This document shows positions 23,892 through 32,025 of a DNA stretch of 64,000 nt, piece by piece (positions within the stretch are counted from its first letter, which is position 1; each line of letters starts with the position of its first letter). The DNA comes from Clostridium sp. LS. GTDB lineage: Bacteria; Bacillota; Clostridia; Clostridiales; Clostridiaceae. A model generated the notes under the pieces. That model was not told where the DNA came from, did no database searches, and saw only the letters and a program-made list of their open reading frames with translations. The translations under genes and the position numbers were made by a program. The stretch covers positions 23,353-87,352 of the forward strand of contig NZ_AUUU01000048.1 of NCBI RefSeq assembly GCF_002760435.1, in the 5' to 3' direction.

Positions 23892-24785
23892 ATGGCAAAT
23901 GTTAATGGAGGTTTAGTTGCTAATAATAGTAATCAAGTGGCTAGAAGTCCACAAACAACAGTAAAAAGTATATTAGCAAATGTTGATTATAAGAAAAGAT
24001 TTGAAGAAATATTAGGTAAGAAAGCGCAAGGCTTTATCAGTTCAGTTATTAATATATCTAATTCAGTAGGCTTAAAAGATTGTGAACCCAAATCAATAGT
24101 CAGTGCTGCAGTAGTTGCAGCCACATTAGATTTACCTATTGATCCAAACCTAGGATTTGCCTATATAGTACCTTACAATGACAAAAATAAAGGGAAAATA
24201 GCACAATTTCAAATGGGATATAAGGGATTTATTCAATTGGCTCAAAGAAGTGGTCAATATAAGACAATTAATGCAATAGAAGTATATGAACATGAAATAA
24301 AAAAAGTAAATAGATTAACAGGCGAAATTGAACTTGAAGATAATCCAGAGCCATCAACTAAGGTAGTAGGATATATAGCATATTTTAGCTTACTCAATGG
24401 ATTTGAAAAAGCGTTATATATGACTAGAGAACAGTTAGAAGCACATGGTAAGAAATATAGCCAATCATATAAGAGCAATAAAGATTGGGTTGTTAAAGCA
24501 AGTCTATGGAATACAGATTTTGATTCAATGGCGACTAAGACAGTAATTAAGTTATTACTAAGTAAATATGGACCGTTAAGTATTGAAATGCAAAAAGCAG
24601 TTACCATGGATCAGGCATATGTAAAAGAAGATGTACTTAAATCAAATTCAGATATAGATGGTTCGAGTGCAGAATATATTGATAACTCTGAAAATAATGA
24701 AAACATAGTTGATGCTGAGTATCAAGAAACACCTAATAAAGAGCAAAAAGATATATATGACGGTTCACCATTTCAAGAAGAGTAA
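23892..24785 (+). CDS. recT: RecT-family single-strand annealing protein
   Basis: The 297-aa protein contains KSIVSAAVVAATLDLPIDPN, FAYIVPYND and FQMGYKGFIQLAQRSGQYKTI, the RecT/Bet core (about 25-225), and SLWNTDFDSMATKTVIKLLL. The acidic C-terminal tail ends PFQEE. Together with the preceding exonuclease it forms a Red/RecET-type recombination pair. Confidence 0.95.
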   Translation: MANVNGGLVANNSNQVARSPQTTVKSILANVDYKKRFEEILGKKAQGFISSVINISNSVGLKDCEPKSIVSAAVVAATLDLPIDPNLGFAYIVPYNDKNKGKIAQFQMGYKGFIQLAQRSGQYKTINAIEVYEHEIKKVNRLTGEIELEDNPEPSTKVVGYIAYFSLLNGFEKALYMTREQLEAHGKKYSQSYKSNKDWVVKASLWNTDFDSMATKTVIKLLLSKYGPLSIEMQKAVTMDQAYVKEDVLKSNSDIDGSSAEYIDNSENNENIVDAEYQETPNKEQKDIYDGSPFQEE

Positions 24786-24794
24786 ATTAAATGA

Positions 24795-24859
24795 GCCCCT
24801 AGTCATAGGGGCACACAAAATAATGAGCATATATAAATATCATATTCTTATTATGCTCA
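24795..24859 (+). other. Two hairpins between recT and the replication initiator
   Basis: GCCCCTA-GTCA-TAGGGGC (24795-24812) is a perfect 7-bp GC-rich stem. TGAGCATA (24824-24831) / TATGCTCA (24852-24859) is a second, 8-bp stem followed by AATTT. Neither has a good T-run; they could weakly attenuate transcription or process the RNA. Confidence 0.5.
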
Positions 24860-24895
24860 AATTTCACAAAAATATTCAACAAAGGAAGTGATATT

Positions 24896-25690
24896 TTGGC
24901 TCAAAGAAGAATGTTTTCGTTGAAAATTATAGATACAGATCTATTCTTGGATATGCCTATGAGTGCAAGGCTATTATATTACGACTTAGCTATGAGGGCG
25001 GATGATGATGGATTTGTATCATCACCTAAAAAAATTCAAAGAATGGTTGGCGCATCTGATGATGATTTTAAATTGCTATTAGCCAAACAGTTTATTATAC
25101 CTTTTGAAAGTGGAGTATGTGTGATCAAACATTGGAGAATACACAATTATATAAGACCAGACAGATATACAGAAACAATTTATAAAGATGAAAAATATCA
25201 GTTAACTGAAGAAAATGGTCAATATGATTTAAATGTCATACCAAATGACATACCAATGGTTACACAAATGGATACACAGGTTAGGTTAGGTAAGGATAGT
25301 ATAGGTAAGGATAATAAGAAAGAAAGTAAGAAAGCAACATCATATGACGATTTAGTTAATTCTTATACTAACTATCAAGAATTAAAAGATACAATTTATG
25401 AATTTATAAAAATGCGTAAGTTGATTAAAAAACCTTTGACAGTTAAAGCGTTGCAGCTAATGTTAACAAAACTCACCAATATATCTAAGAATGTTGATGA
25501 AGTTAAAATAGCAGTACTAAATCAATCTATAGAGAATAGTTGGCAAAGCATATATGAACTTAAGGGGGAAAAAAATAATGGATCTGCCAGTAAGTTTAAC
25601 AAGAATTCTAGCACAAGTAAAAAATACAACGTCTCAATCCCAGAATGGACTCCAAGCGAAAGAACCTCAACAGGCGATGAGCCATTTTAA
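24896..25690 (+). CDS. DnaD-like phage replisome organiser
   Basis: TTG start behind GGAAGTGATA. The 264-aa protein begins AQRRMFSLKIIDTDLFLDMP, then LLYYDLAMRADDDGFV, the standard opening of Gram-positive phage initiation proteins (winged helix). KHWRIHNYIRPDRYTET follows. A C-terminal DnaD-like domain covers about 145-225 (NSYTNYQELKDTIYEFIKMR). It should open the phage origin and recruit the DnaC-like loader encoded next. The origin is often inside this gene; I see no clear iterons. Confidence 0.85.
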   Translation: MAQRRMFSLKIIDTDLFLDMPMSARLLYYDLAMRADDDGFVSSPKKIQRMVGASDDDFKLLLAKQFIIPFESGVCVIKHWRIHNYIRPDRYTETIYKDEKYQLTEENGQYDLNVIPNDIPMVTQMDTQVRLGKDSIGKDNKKESKKATSYDDLVNSYTNYQELKDTIYEFIKMRKLIKKPLTVKALQLMLTKLTNISKNVDEVKIAVLNQSIENSWQSIYELKGEKNNGSASKFNKNSSTSKKYNVSIPEWTPSERTSTGDEPF

Positions 25691-26363
25691 ATGTGATTTA
25701 TGTAAAGATACAGGATATATAATTAAGCACCAAGAACATAGTCAACCTTTAATGACTCCATGTGAATGCTTAGAAGTTGAAAAGGTAAAGCGATTATGGA
25801 TTAATAGTGGAATTAATACTGATGATTTAGATAAATCTTTTGGAAACTTTGATGAGTGGTCTAATAAGTCAAAGGAAATGAAAAATAAAGCAATTGAATA
25901 CTATAAAGCATTTAATGTTATAAGAGCAGAAAGAAGAAATTCAATTTTACTTTGTGGAAATCCAGGTTCAGGCAAGACACATATTGCGCTGGCACTTGCA
26001 AATAATTTCTTAAAAAAAGATATAAGAGTTGTATATATGCCTTATAGGGATGTAGTTACAAGTCTTAAGCAAAACATGATAGATGAAGAGTATTACAAAA
26101 AGACTTTAAGCAAATATCAAACATGCGAGATTCTTTTGCTAGACGATTTATATAAAGGAAAAGTAAATGAAACAGACGTAAACATAATGTTTGAACTGAT
26201 TAATTATAGATACTTAAATAGATTGCCAATGATAGTTAGTACAGAGTTCACAATTGAAAAATTATTAAGTTTTGATGAAGCAATAGGAAGTAGGATATAT
26301 GAAATGTCTAAAAACTTTTTGGTAGAAATAGAAGGAATAGAAAATAATTATAGATTAAGGTAG
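25578..26363 (+). CDS. DnaC/DnaI-like helicase loader ATPase
   Basis: The 261-aa protein has a Cys cluster (CDLCKDTGYI at 39-48, PCEC at 61-64) like the zinc site of DnaI, and an AAA+ core with Walker A GNPGSGKT (127-134) and Walker B EILLLDD (about 176-182). It should load the host DnaB/DnaC helicase. AAGGGGGAAA is an SD for ATG 25578, which makes it overlap the initiator gene by 113 nt in another frame. A later ATG (25677) would give a short overlap but has no good SD. Confidence 0.9.
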   Translation: MDLPVSLTRILAQVKNTTSQSQNGLQAKEPQQAMSHFKCDLCKDTGYIIKHQEHSQPLMTPCECLEVEKVKRLWINSGINTDDLDKSFGNFDEWSNKSKEMKNKAIEYYKAFNVIRAERRNSILLCGNPGSGKTHIALALANNFLKKDIRVVYMPYRDVVTSLKQNMIDEEYYKKTLSKYQTCEILLLDDLYKGKVNETDVNIMFELINYRYLNRLPMIVSTEFTIEKLLSFDEAIGSRIYEMSKNFLVEIEGIENNYRLR

Positions 26364-26378
26364 GAGGGAGAAAACATT

Positions 26379-26552
26379 ATGGGGGCAAACATTAACTTAG
26401 AAATAGCCAAGCAAGCAGCAGAGATTAAGCAAAATGATATGACCGGAACTTTAACTATAGAAGCTGCAGTACTACAAGCACAAAGAAATTTAAATAAATT
26501 ACAAGGATTAAGTGGAGTTATAAAAGCTTTGAGAGGTGAAGAAGATGATTGA
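26379..26552 (+). CDS. Small phage protein (57 aa), unknown
   Basis: TAGGAGGGAG SD. MGANINLEIAKQAAEIKQND, then LTIEAAVLQAQRNLNKLQ: helical, no motif. It overlaps the sigma factor start by 8 nt. Confidence 0.65.
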   Translation: MGANINLEIAKQAAEIKQNDMTGTLTIEAAVLQAQRNLNKLQGLSGVIKALRGEEDD

Positions 26553-27090
26553 TGTAACAGAACACATGGGGTTAGCTTATACAGAAGCTAAGAGAATATA
26601 TCCCAAAATAAATTTAAAGTATGAATTTCAAGATGTAGTTCAAGTTGCTTATTTGGCACTAGTAAAAGCGGGCAAAAATTTTGATGAGAGTAAAGATATT
26701 AAATTTTCAACATATGCTATTCCATCAATAAGAGGAGCACTATTGAATTTTATATCTCGTGATAAACAGTTCAATGAAAATAAAGGAGTACCTCATAAAT
26801 ATAAATTCTTATCCTATGAAGCTGAATATGATTGCGGAAATTTAGAGGGCAGGATTGGAACAGATAGCTTTGAAGATGTCCTTATTACCAGAACAGCTTT
26901 AAGCCAAGTTATAGAAAAACTTGATATAAGAGAAAGACAAGTATTTAATTTATATTTCATAAATGAGCGTACTCAAAAAGAAATAGCGGAAATGATAAAT
27001 ACGACTCAAGTTCAAGTATCAAGAATAAAAAAAAGAATTGCTCAAAAAGTAAAATCAGCCTTTATGGATTATGAGAAGGTGATTGTATGA
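26545..27090 (+). CDS. Phage-encoded sigma-70 family factor (181 aa)
   Basis: Region 2 is visible as FQDVVQVAYLALVKAGKNFD, then KFSTYAIPSIRGALLNFISRD (about 27-78), similar to SigB/SigF-group factors. Region 4 is LDIRERQVFNLYFINERTQKEIAEMI, then VSRIKKRIAQKVK (about 130-175). GAGAGGTGA selects ATG 26545. It probably directs host RNA polymerase to a later class of phage promoters. Which genes it reads is unknown; the late block has no obvious -35 boxes at its start. Confidence 0.85.
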   Translation: MIDVTEHMGLAYTEAKRIYPKINLKYEFQDVVQVAYLALVKAGKNFDESKDIKFSTYAIPSIRGALLNFISRDKQFNENKGVPHKYKFLSYEAEYDCGNLEGRIGTDSFEDVLITRTALSQVIEKLDIRERQVFNLYFINERTQKEIAEMINTTQVQVSRIKKRIAQKVKSAFMDYEKVIV

Positions 27091-27488
27091 GTGAAAAGTA
27101 TTGTAATGAATGTGGTACAAGCTATGGAGTAGAACTGCATCACATAATGTCTAGAAAGCAGCTTAAACCATTAGAAGATTGTAAGCATAATCATGTGAAT
27201 CTTTGCTATAACCACCATAGAGATCATAAAACAGGGATTCATCATAATAGAAAATTGTATTTAAAGTATAGGTTGATATTTCAGAATTATTTAGAAATGC
27301 ACCTTTTAAAAGATTATTTAACTAGAGAAGAAATAAAAGCAGTTTTAGAGATAAAAGATAAGCCTTTAGATAGGCTCTTAAAGAGTATAACAATGCATAA
27401 GGGTAAATATGCTAGGGAAGATGTAATTATTAAATGTATGGCAGATAAGAAGGTCACAGAGGATGAAATTTTGGAGTTAGAACTTTAA
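27087..27488 (+). CDS. Putative HNH-type nuclease (133 aa)
   Basis: CNECGTSYGVELHHIMSRK, then NHVNLCYNHHRDHKTGIHHNR: paired CxxC, the HH dyad and a downstream NxxxLCxxHH form an HNH finger. The C-terminal half is helical with no motif. It overlaps the sigma gene by 4 nt (ATGA). Its place in the replication block suggests a DNA-processing nuclease. Confidence 0.75.
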   Translation: MSEKYCNECGTSYGVELHHIMSRKQLKPLEDCKHNHVNLCYNHHRDHKTGIHHNRKLYLKYRLIFQNYLEMHLLKDYLTREEIKAVLEIKDKPLDRLLKSITMHKGKYAREDVIIKCMADKKVTEDEILELEL

Positions 27489-27679
27489 TGGATACCTCAA
27501 GAAAGATTTTAACAGACAAGCACAGGTGCCACTTTTGCATGAACTATCAGCCACAATATAAAAACAGTATTAAATTATGTCGTGGACATTGCAGAATTAC
27601 TGGTGCTTATAAGCAGAGAACGGACAAGTGTAAAAAGTATTTTAAAGAAGGATTACAAATTGGATTCTTGGAGGAATGA
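27488..27679 (+). CDS. Small Cys-rich protein (63 aa)
   Basis: Starts in TAATG overlap with the HNH gene. CHFCMNYQPQY, LCRGHC and DKCKKYF: six Cys in CxxC/CxxxC spacing suggest a zinc-binding fold. Function unknown. Confidence 0.7.
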   Translation: MDTSRKILTDKHRCHFCMNYQPQYKNSIKLCRGHCRITGAYKQRTDKCKKYFKEGLQIGFLEE

Positions 27680-27682
27680 AAA

Positions 27683-28408
27683 ATGAATTTAGAAGATAAA
27701 TTAAAAGATTGTATATCAAATGAACTAGAAAAAGGTGTAATTGAAAAAGTAATTGCAGCGAAATTAGAAGAATGTGTTGGAAAAGCTGTTGAGGGATTAT
27801 TTAGTTATGGTGGAGAGGTAAAAAAGGTAATAGAAGGTAAAGTCAAAGATGTTATGATTCCATACCTTGAAAACTATGATTATAGTCAATATTTATTAAA
27901 GTTAGATAATGTTTTGGTTGAAGTATTAAAAAATTCAGCATTAGATAATAAAAAATTACTAGAAAACTTTAAGGAGCTAATGACGAATGAAGAAATACCT
28001 AAGTTAATTAAAATGTCAGATATATTTAATGAGTGGAAAAAGTATGCTGCTAAAGAAGTTGATACATCTGAATTAGAAGAAGATTGCGGAGAATATGAAT
28101 ATTTAGAAGTACGTATGTCATGTGAAGATGTTAGTTCATCATGGAGTGATTATGAAAAGTATATGGTTACCTTTGAGTGTGAGCAGGATGAAAAGTTAAA
28201 TTTTGAGTTCGAAATATCAAGATGGAAAAAATCAAATAAGAAGACTTTTGATTTGCATTATTATGAAAAGCATGACTTAGAATCATTAAGATATTTAAAA
28301 AGTTTTGAAATTTATATGATGAAGATAAAACAAGCATTTTGTGACATAGATCTAGATAATGAAAATGATAGTGATGAAGTAGAGGTTGAAGCTAAACCAT
28401 ATGATTAA
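27683..28408 (+). CDS. Acidic phage protein (241 aa), unknown
   Basis: SD TTGGAGG. The N-terminal half is helical (LEDKLKDCISNELEKGVIEK...); the central part has EYLEVRMSCEDVSSSWSDYE and a Trp/Lys strand region. The C-terminus is strongly acidic (DIDLDNENDSDEVEVEA). I do not recognise the family. Confidence 0.7.
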   Translation: MNLEDKLKDCISNELEKGVIEKVIAAKLEECVGKAVEGLFSYGGEVKKVIEGKVKDVMIPYLENYDYSQYLLKLDNVLVEVLKNSALDNKKLLENFKELMTNEEIPKLIKMSDIFNEWKKYAAKEVDTSELEEDCGEYEYLEVRMSCEDVSSSWSDYEKYMVTFECEQDEKLNFEFEISRWKKSNKKTFDLHYYEKHDLESLRYLKSFEIYMMKIKQAFCDIDLDNENDSDEVEVEAKPYD

Positions 28409-28481
28409 AGTTTAAATCTTGCAGGACTAGGAGCGTTGGCAGGGATTACAAATTGCTAATGTTAAGGTTACTGCAAATCAT

Positions 28482-28499
28482 GAGGGGAGTTTTCCCCTC
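28482..28499 (+). other. GC-rich hairpin in the 28409-28539 gap
   Basis: GAGGGGA-GTTT-TCCCCTC is a perfect 7-bp stem in otherwise AT-rich DNA, 41 nt before the next gene. It is followed by GTTAAAAAC, so it is not a canonical terminator. Confidence 0.5.
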
Positions 28500-28539
28500 G
28501 TTAAAAACAAAAAATGAGTATTAGAGGAGAAAGTGAAAT

Positions 28540-28788
28540 ATGAAGAAAGATGATGTTGAAGTTATTATAAAGATTGCAAAAAGAGCAGAACAAAAAGGAT
28601 TACTTAGGTTTGATAGAATATCGCTTATCATGGATTTAGAGTATACACATGAAGAATTTAATTTAAGGCTAAATGATCTATTAAATGCTGACGATGTTAA
28701 TTTTACTCATGATATATGCGGTATACAAAGTAATTTAAGTAGATCATCAAAGAAGATGGAAAATAACTTTTTACCACGATTTATATAG
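28540..28788 (+). CDS. DUF6874-like small protein (82 aa)
   Basis: IIKIAKRAEQKGLL, DRISLIMDLEYTH and LLNADDVNFTHDICGIQSNL form the pattern of DUF6874 phage proteins (role unknown). SD AGAGGAG. Confidence 0.6.
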   Translation: MKKDDVEVIIKIAKRAEQKGLLRFDRISLIMDLEYTHEEFNLRLNDLLNADDVNFTHDICGIQSNLSRSSKKMENNFLPRFI

Positions 28789-28806
28789 AGTAGAGGGATA
28801 TTAGAG

Positions 28807-29199
28807 ATGGATAGACCAAATGATTTGCCTAACCGCTTAGAATGTGCTTATTGTAAAAGAAATAATAAACATGGTGGAGAGTGCCAAGGTAAAAGTATAA
28901 ATAGGAATGAAGAAGGATGCTTATTTTTTACAATGGATGAAAGGGGTTGTATAAGAAACCAAGATTCAAACATTCCATTTAGTTTGTATAGAGAAATTCC
29001 TCCTCTAAATATGTGGAGTGATGGATGGACCCTTTATGGAAATGATACAGAAATAAAAATTAATAAAATATATGGACTAAGTTGGGATGAAAGAAAAGGC
29101 TTATTAAAGGTTAAATGTAACTATGATTATTACATTAATGAATTTTCAGAAGGCTATGAAAAGGAAAAGAATAAACCTGATTTAAAAGTTATTAAATAA
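28807..29199 (+). CDS. Phage protein with N-terminal Cys cluster (130 aa)
   Basis: LECAYCKRNNKHGGECQGK and EEGCLFF give a possible zinc site. The rest (WSDGWTLYGNDTEIKINKIYGL) looks beta-rich. No family recognised. Confidence 0.65.
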   Translation: MDRPNDLPNRLECAYCKRNNKHGGECQGKSINRNEEGCLFFTMDERGCIRNQDSNIPFSLYREIPPLNMWSDGWTLYGNDTEIKINKIYGLSWDERKGLLKVKCNYDYYINEFSEGYEKEKNKPDLKVIK

Positions 29200-29217
29200 T
29201 TTGGAGGGTGAAAAAAT

Positions 29218-29418
29218 ATGAAAAATACATTAGGCGATTTAAACAATCACTTATTTGCTCAATTGGAAAGGCTTAATGATGAAGAAATAAAGGGAGAAGT
29301 TGGACATACATGTATTAAAGGGATTTACCTAGATGAATTAGATCCTGGCGTTGGCAGAATTGAAGATGAAGTAATGGAAGAATGCAGTATTATGTGCCAA
29401 TTAGTAAATAGTTTATAG
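29218..29418 (+). CDS. Small acidic phage protein (66 aa)
   Basis: SD TTGGAGGGTG. MKNTLGDLNNHLFAQLERLN followed by an acidic middle (DDEEIKGEV, DELDPGVGRIEDEVMEE). Resembles small phage proteins of unknown function that often begin with 'LGDLNN-LF-QLERL'. Confidence 0.65.
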   Translation: MKNTLGDLNNHLFAQLERLNDEEIKGEVGHTCIKGIYLDELDPGVGRIEDEVMEECSIMCQLVNSL

Positions 29419-29434
29419 AAAGTGAGGTAGAGCA

Positions 29435-29815
29435 ATGAGCAGAAAAGAAATGTTTGAAATAGATAAATTTATAAACTTAAGTGAATTACCAGAAGATGAA
29501 GCAAGAAAAAGAGTTGAAGAAGCTCCAGAAGTTTGTCCTATAACTGGATTGTTAAAAATAGAATCATATTGGTTTGATGAAGGAGTTGTATATGGATATC
29601 CAAAACCATATGATGCATATACATTGCCAACTTATGATGAAGAAACACAAGAATTTTCAAGAGTAAAAATTGATATGGATGATGATTTTAGAAGAGAATA
29701 TGAGACAGTATGTGAATTAGATGATTTAAGAGATAGAGAGGACTTTGAAGAAATTAAAAAGTTCTATGGCATTGGTGCTTTAGATAAGTTAATTGATGAA
29801 ATAATGCAAAGCTAG
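29435..29815 (+). CDS. Acidic phage protein (126 aa), unknown
   Basis: SD AAAGTGAGG. Contains ELPEDEARKRVEEAPEVCPI, ESYWFDEGVVYGYP and a C-terminal helix. No recognised family; very acidic. Confidence 0.65.
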   Translation: MSRKEMFEIDKFINLSELPEDEARKRVEEAPEVCPITGLLKIESYWFDEGVVYGYPKPYDAYTLPTYDEETQEFSRVKIDMDDDFRREYETVCELDDLRDREDFEEIKKFYGIGALDKLIDEIMQS

Positions 29816-29847
29816 TCCTACGCAATACTAAAAGTGGAGGTAAATAA

Positions 29848-29946
29848 ATGAGTAGAGAGATTAAATTTAGAGCGTGGCACAAAAATATTAAAGAAATGTG
29901 TATGAATGTGACTACTGATAAACAATCAAGTAAAATGGACTTCTGA
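29848..29946 (+). pseudogene. Truncated YopX-like gene (N-terminal stub)
   Basis: The first ~17 codons read MSREIKFRAWHKNIKEMCMN, the diagnostic start of YopX-family phage proteins (usually about 120-150 aa). After about codon 25 the similarity stops and the frame ends at 29946. Its SD (AGTGGAGG) is intact. The lost part has been replaced by the fragment at 29930-30064. Confidence 0.65.
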
Positions 29947-30064
29947 AGAGAATGCATTAATGATAGAACTTCATAATAAAGGTTATGACAACTATGCAAT
30001 AGCGCAGATATTAAATAAAACTCATTTGAGCATAAGCTATAGATTGAAAAAAGCTAATAATTAA
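29930..30064 (+). pseudogene. C-terminal fragment of a SANT/Myb-like HTH gene
   Basis: In another frame than the YopX stub, 44 codons read VKWTSEENALMIELHNKGYD, then NYAIAQILNKTHLSISYRLKKA. This matches the last ~44 residues of the intact protein at 33307-33834 (VKWTDEENKKMFELHEKGYD...TYAIAQALNKTHLSISDRLKK). It has no start codon of its own. It is a duplicated gene end fused to the broken YopX gene. Confidence 0.75.
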
Positions 30065-30143
30065 TCATTGTGAAGATTATGGTCAAGCGATTAACTGGGA
30101 ATAGTATGGAATCTGTAGAAGTTAAATTGAAAGGGTGAGTAAA

Positions 30144-30398
30144 ATGAATGAAAAATTTGAATATAAATTTACGCTACCATTTAAGGTTGAAAATTGTTTA
30201 AATTGTCCTTTTAGGAAGGAACAAATACATTTTGAAAATGTAGACAGCATTGATAAGCTTAGTGGGACATGTGTTATTCATAGAAAAGAATCTTATTGCA
30301 TGTTACGAGATAAGATGATTTTCAATAATGAAAGAGTAGATAGACATAATAGTGAATGTCCATTAAAAAATAACATTACGATTGCTCGTGATATGTAA
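30144..30398 (+). CDS. Small Cys-rich phage protein (84 aa)
   Basis: GAAAGGGTGAGTAAA selects ATG 30144. ENCLNCPFRKEQ, GTCVIHRKESYCML and SECPLK: six Cys suggest zinc binding. This type is frequent in clostridial phage accessory regions; role unknown. Confidence 0.68.
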   Translation: MNEKFEYKFTLPFKVENCLNCPFRKEQIHFENVDSIDKLSGTCVIHRKESYCMLRDKMIFNNERVDRHNSECPLKNNITIARDM

Positions 30399-30412
30399 AA
30401 AGGGTGTAGTGA

Positions 30413-30733
30413 ATGGTTAGAGTAATCAAAGTTCAAGAAACGGATATGATGGGATATTCAGGAGATACAAAATATTTTACATCTTTGAAGAAAGCTAAGA
30501 GATATTTTAAAAAGTTATTCAATAGGAATAAAGCTGATTTAGTTAGTGAAAATGAAGGATATGGAGAAAAGCCAGTTTTTTATAGAAATATCAAATCAAC
30601 AGAAAGGCTAAAAGGTAGAAGATACAAGGAAGCATGTCTGGAATGTTTAACTGAAAATACCTCAGAGAATGGAACGGAATATGATACAGAGATAATAACA
30701 ATTTCACTAGAGGAAATTAAAATAGAAAGTTAG
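30413..30733 (+). CDS. Phage protein of unknown function (106 aa)
   Basis: SD AAAAAGGGTGTAG. MVRVIKVQETDMMGYSGDTK, FTSLKKAKRYFKKLFNR, then a more acidic C-terminal half. Small alpha/beta protein; not recognised. The stop adjoins the methyltransferase start. Confidence 0.65.
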   Translation: MVRVIKVQETDMMGYSGDTKYFTSLKKAKRYFKKLFNRNKADLVSENEGYGEKPVFYRNIKSTERLKGRRYKEACLECLTENTSENGTEYDTEIITISLEEIKIES

Positions 30734-30742
30734 GTGAAAATC

Positions 30743-31606
30743 TTGATAACAGCAAAGAGTTATTTTAGTGGAGCTGGAGGAATGGATTTAGGATTAGTAC
30801 AAGCAGGAATAAACATTCTAGAATCATATGAGATTGATAAAACTTGTTGTGAAACTTTAAGAAATAACTTTTCTCATGAAGTCCATGAGACAGATATAAG
30901 TAAGATTACAGTATTAGATCAGCAGGATGCAGATGTTTATGTTGGTACATTTCCATGCACTAGATATTCAGCTATAGCTGATATTCATGGGACTAGAAAT
31001 GGTGATGATTTATTCTTGCATTTCTTTAGACATGTAGCATTAACAAGGCCTGAAATGTACATTGTTGAGAATGTTCCAGGGATGAAAAAATTTAGAGTAG
31101 TCATGGAAGCTCTTACTAAACTTCCTGAATATTATGTTAGAGTTGAATGTCCAGTAAATGCAAACATATGGCTGCCGCAGGAGCGAAAAAGGTTAGTTGT
31201 GATAGGTAGTAAAAAGCCTTTTGATGATTTAGAATATCCAGCTACAAAGCCAATAAGGCTAAAAGATATTATTGAAAAAGATGCTGCTATAGATATTCCT
31301 GATTATGTCTATAGCAGATTAAACGGAAAGTACAGAGATAAGCCAATAATAAGTGATCCAAACTTAGATGATTTAGCACCAACGTGTGTAGCTCATTATT
31401 CAAAGGATTTAAGTACCAGGTTAATTAAAGATGGTAATAATATAAGACCTTATACTCCTAAAGAATGGGCAAGGCTTCAAGGGTTCCCAGATGATTTTAA
31501 ATTTAGTGGGAATGATAGAGCAATATATAAACAGGTAGGTAATGCAGTTGCAGTACCTATGGGAAAATGGGTTGGTGAACAAATAAAAAAGTATTTCAGT
31601 ATGTAG
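30743..31606 (+). CDS. DNA (cytosine-5)-methyltransferase, orphan
   Basis: C5-cytosine methyltransferase, 287 aa. Motif I FSGAGGMDLG (8-17), motif IV GTFPCTRYSA with the catalytic Cys72, motif VI VENVPG (108-113), motif VIII QERKRLVVIG (146-155) and motif X KQVGNAVAVPMG near the C-terminus are all present. The target-recognition region is short. PCT replaces the usual PCQ. No restriction endonuclease is adjacent, so it probably protects phage DNA from host restriction or alters regulation. A GTG at 30734 is an alternative start; AGGTGA favours TTG 30743. Confidence 0.92.
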   Translation: MITAKSYFSGAGGMDLGLVQAGINILESYEIDKTCCETLRNNFSHEVHETDISKITVLDQQDADVYVGTFPCTRYSAIADIHGTRNGDDLFLHFFRHVALTRPEMYIVENVPGMKKFRVVMEALTKLPEYYVRVECPVNANIWLPQERKRLVVIGSKKPFDDLEYPATKPIRLKDIIEKDAAIDIPDYVYSRLNGKYRDKPIISDPNLDDLAPTCVAHYSKDLSTRLIKDGNNIRPYTPKEWARLQGFPDDFKFSGNDRAIYKQVGNAVAVPMGKWVGEQIKKYFSM

Positions 31607-31620
31607 AAGGGGCAAAGAGT

Positions 31621-31773
31621 ATGGAGTGCAATAGATGTTCTAAAAAATGTGAATACAATAATACTGATGAAGCACCATGCGACCATTGCAAACATAAAGA
31701 AAAGCTGAATTCAAATATATGCAATGAATGTATAGAAGGTGAATGTAAATTTAAAAAAATAAAGGAGCAGTAG
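31621..31773 (+). CDS. Very small Cys-rich protein (50 aa)
   Basis: MECNRCSKKCEYNN, PCDHCKHKEKL, ICNECIEGECKF: nine Cys in 50 residues, paired as CxxC, so probably binds two zinc ions. SD GAAGGGGC. Function unknown. Confidence 0.68.
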   Translation: MECNRCSKKCEYNNTDEAPCDHCKHKEKLNSNICNECIEGECKFKKIKEQ

Positions 31774-31777
31774 TGCA

Positions 31778-31987
31778 ATGAAAGTAGTAGTTGAGAATAT
31801 TCCACAAGATAAGTTTTGGGATATACAAAATAATATATTAAGGTTGTTAGTGGAAAATGGATTTGAAGAAGTAGAAACTATTCAAATGGAAGATGCATTA
31901 AGCACAGAGCTTGTTGGAATTGAATTAGAAATAAAAAAAGTTGAAAGTAAAAAGCAATATATTACTTCATCAAGTGCATGTGGTTAA
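31778..31987 (+). CDS. Small phage protein (69 aa), unknown
   Basis: SD AAAGGAGCAG (within the previous gene's end). MKVVVENIPQDKFWDIQNNI, then LENGFEEVETIQ-type strand-helix. No motif recognised. Confidence 0.62.
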   Translation: MKVVVENIPQDKFWDIQNNILRLLVENGFEEVETIQMEDALSTELVGIELEIKKVESKKQYITSSSACG

Positions 31988-32025
31988 TACGTCATACTAA
32001 TAATTTGTAAAAAGGGTGAAGTAAA

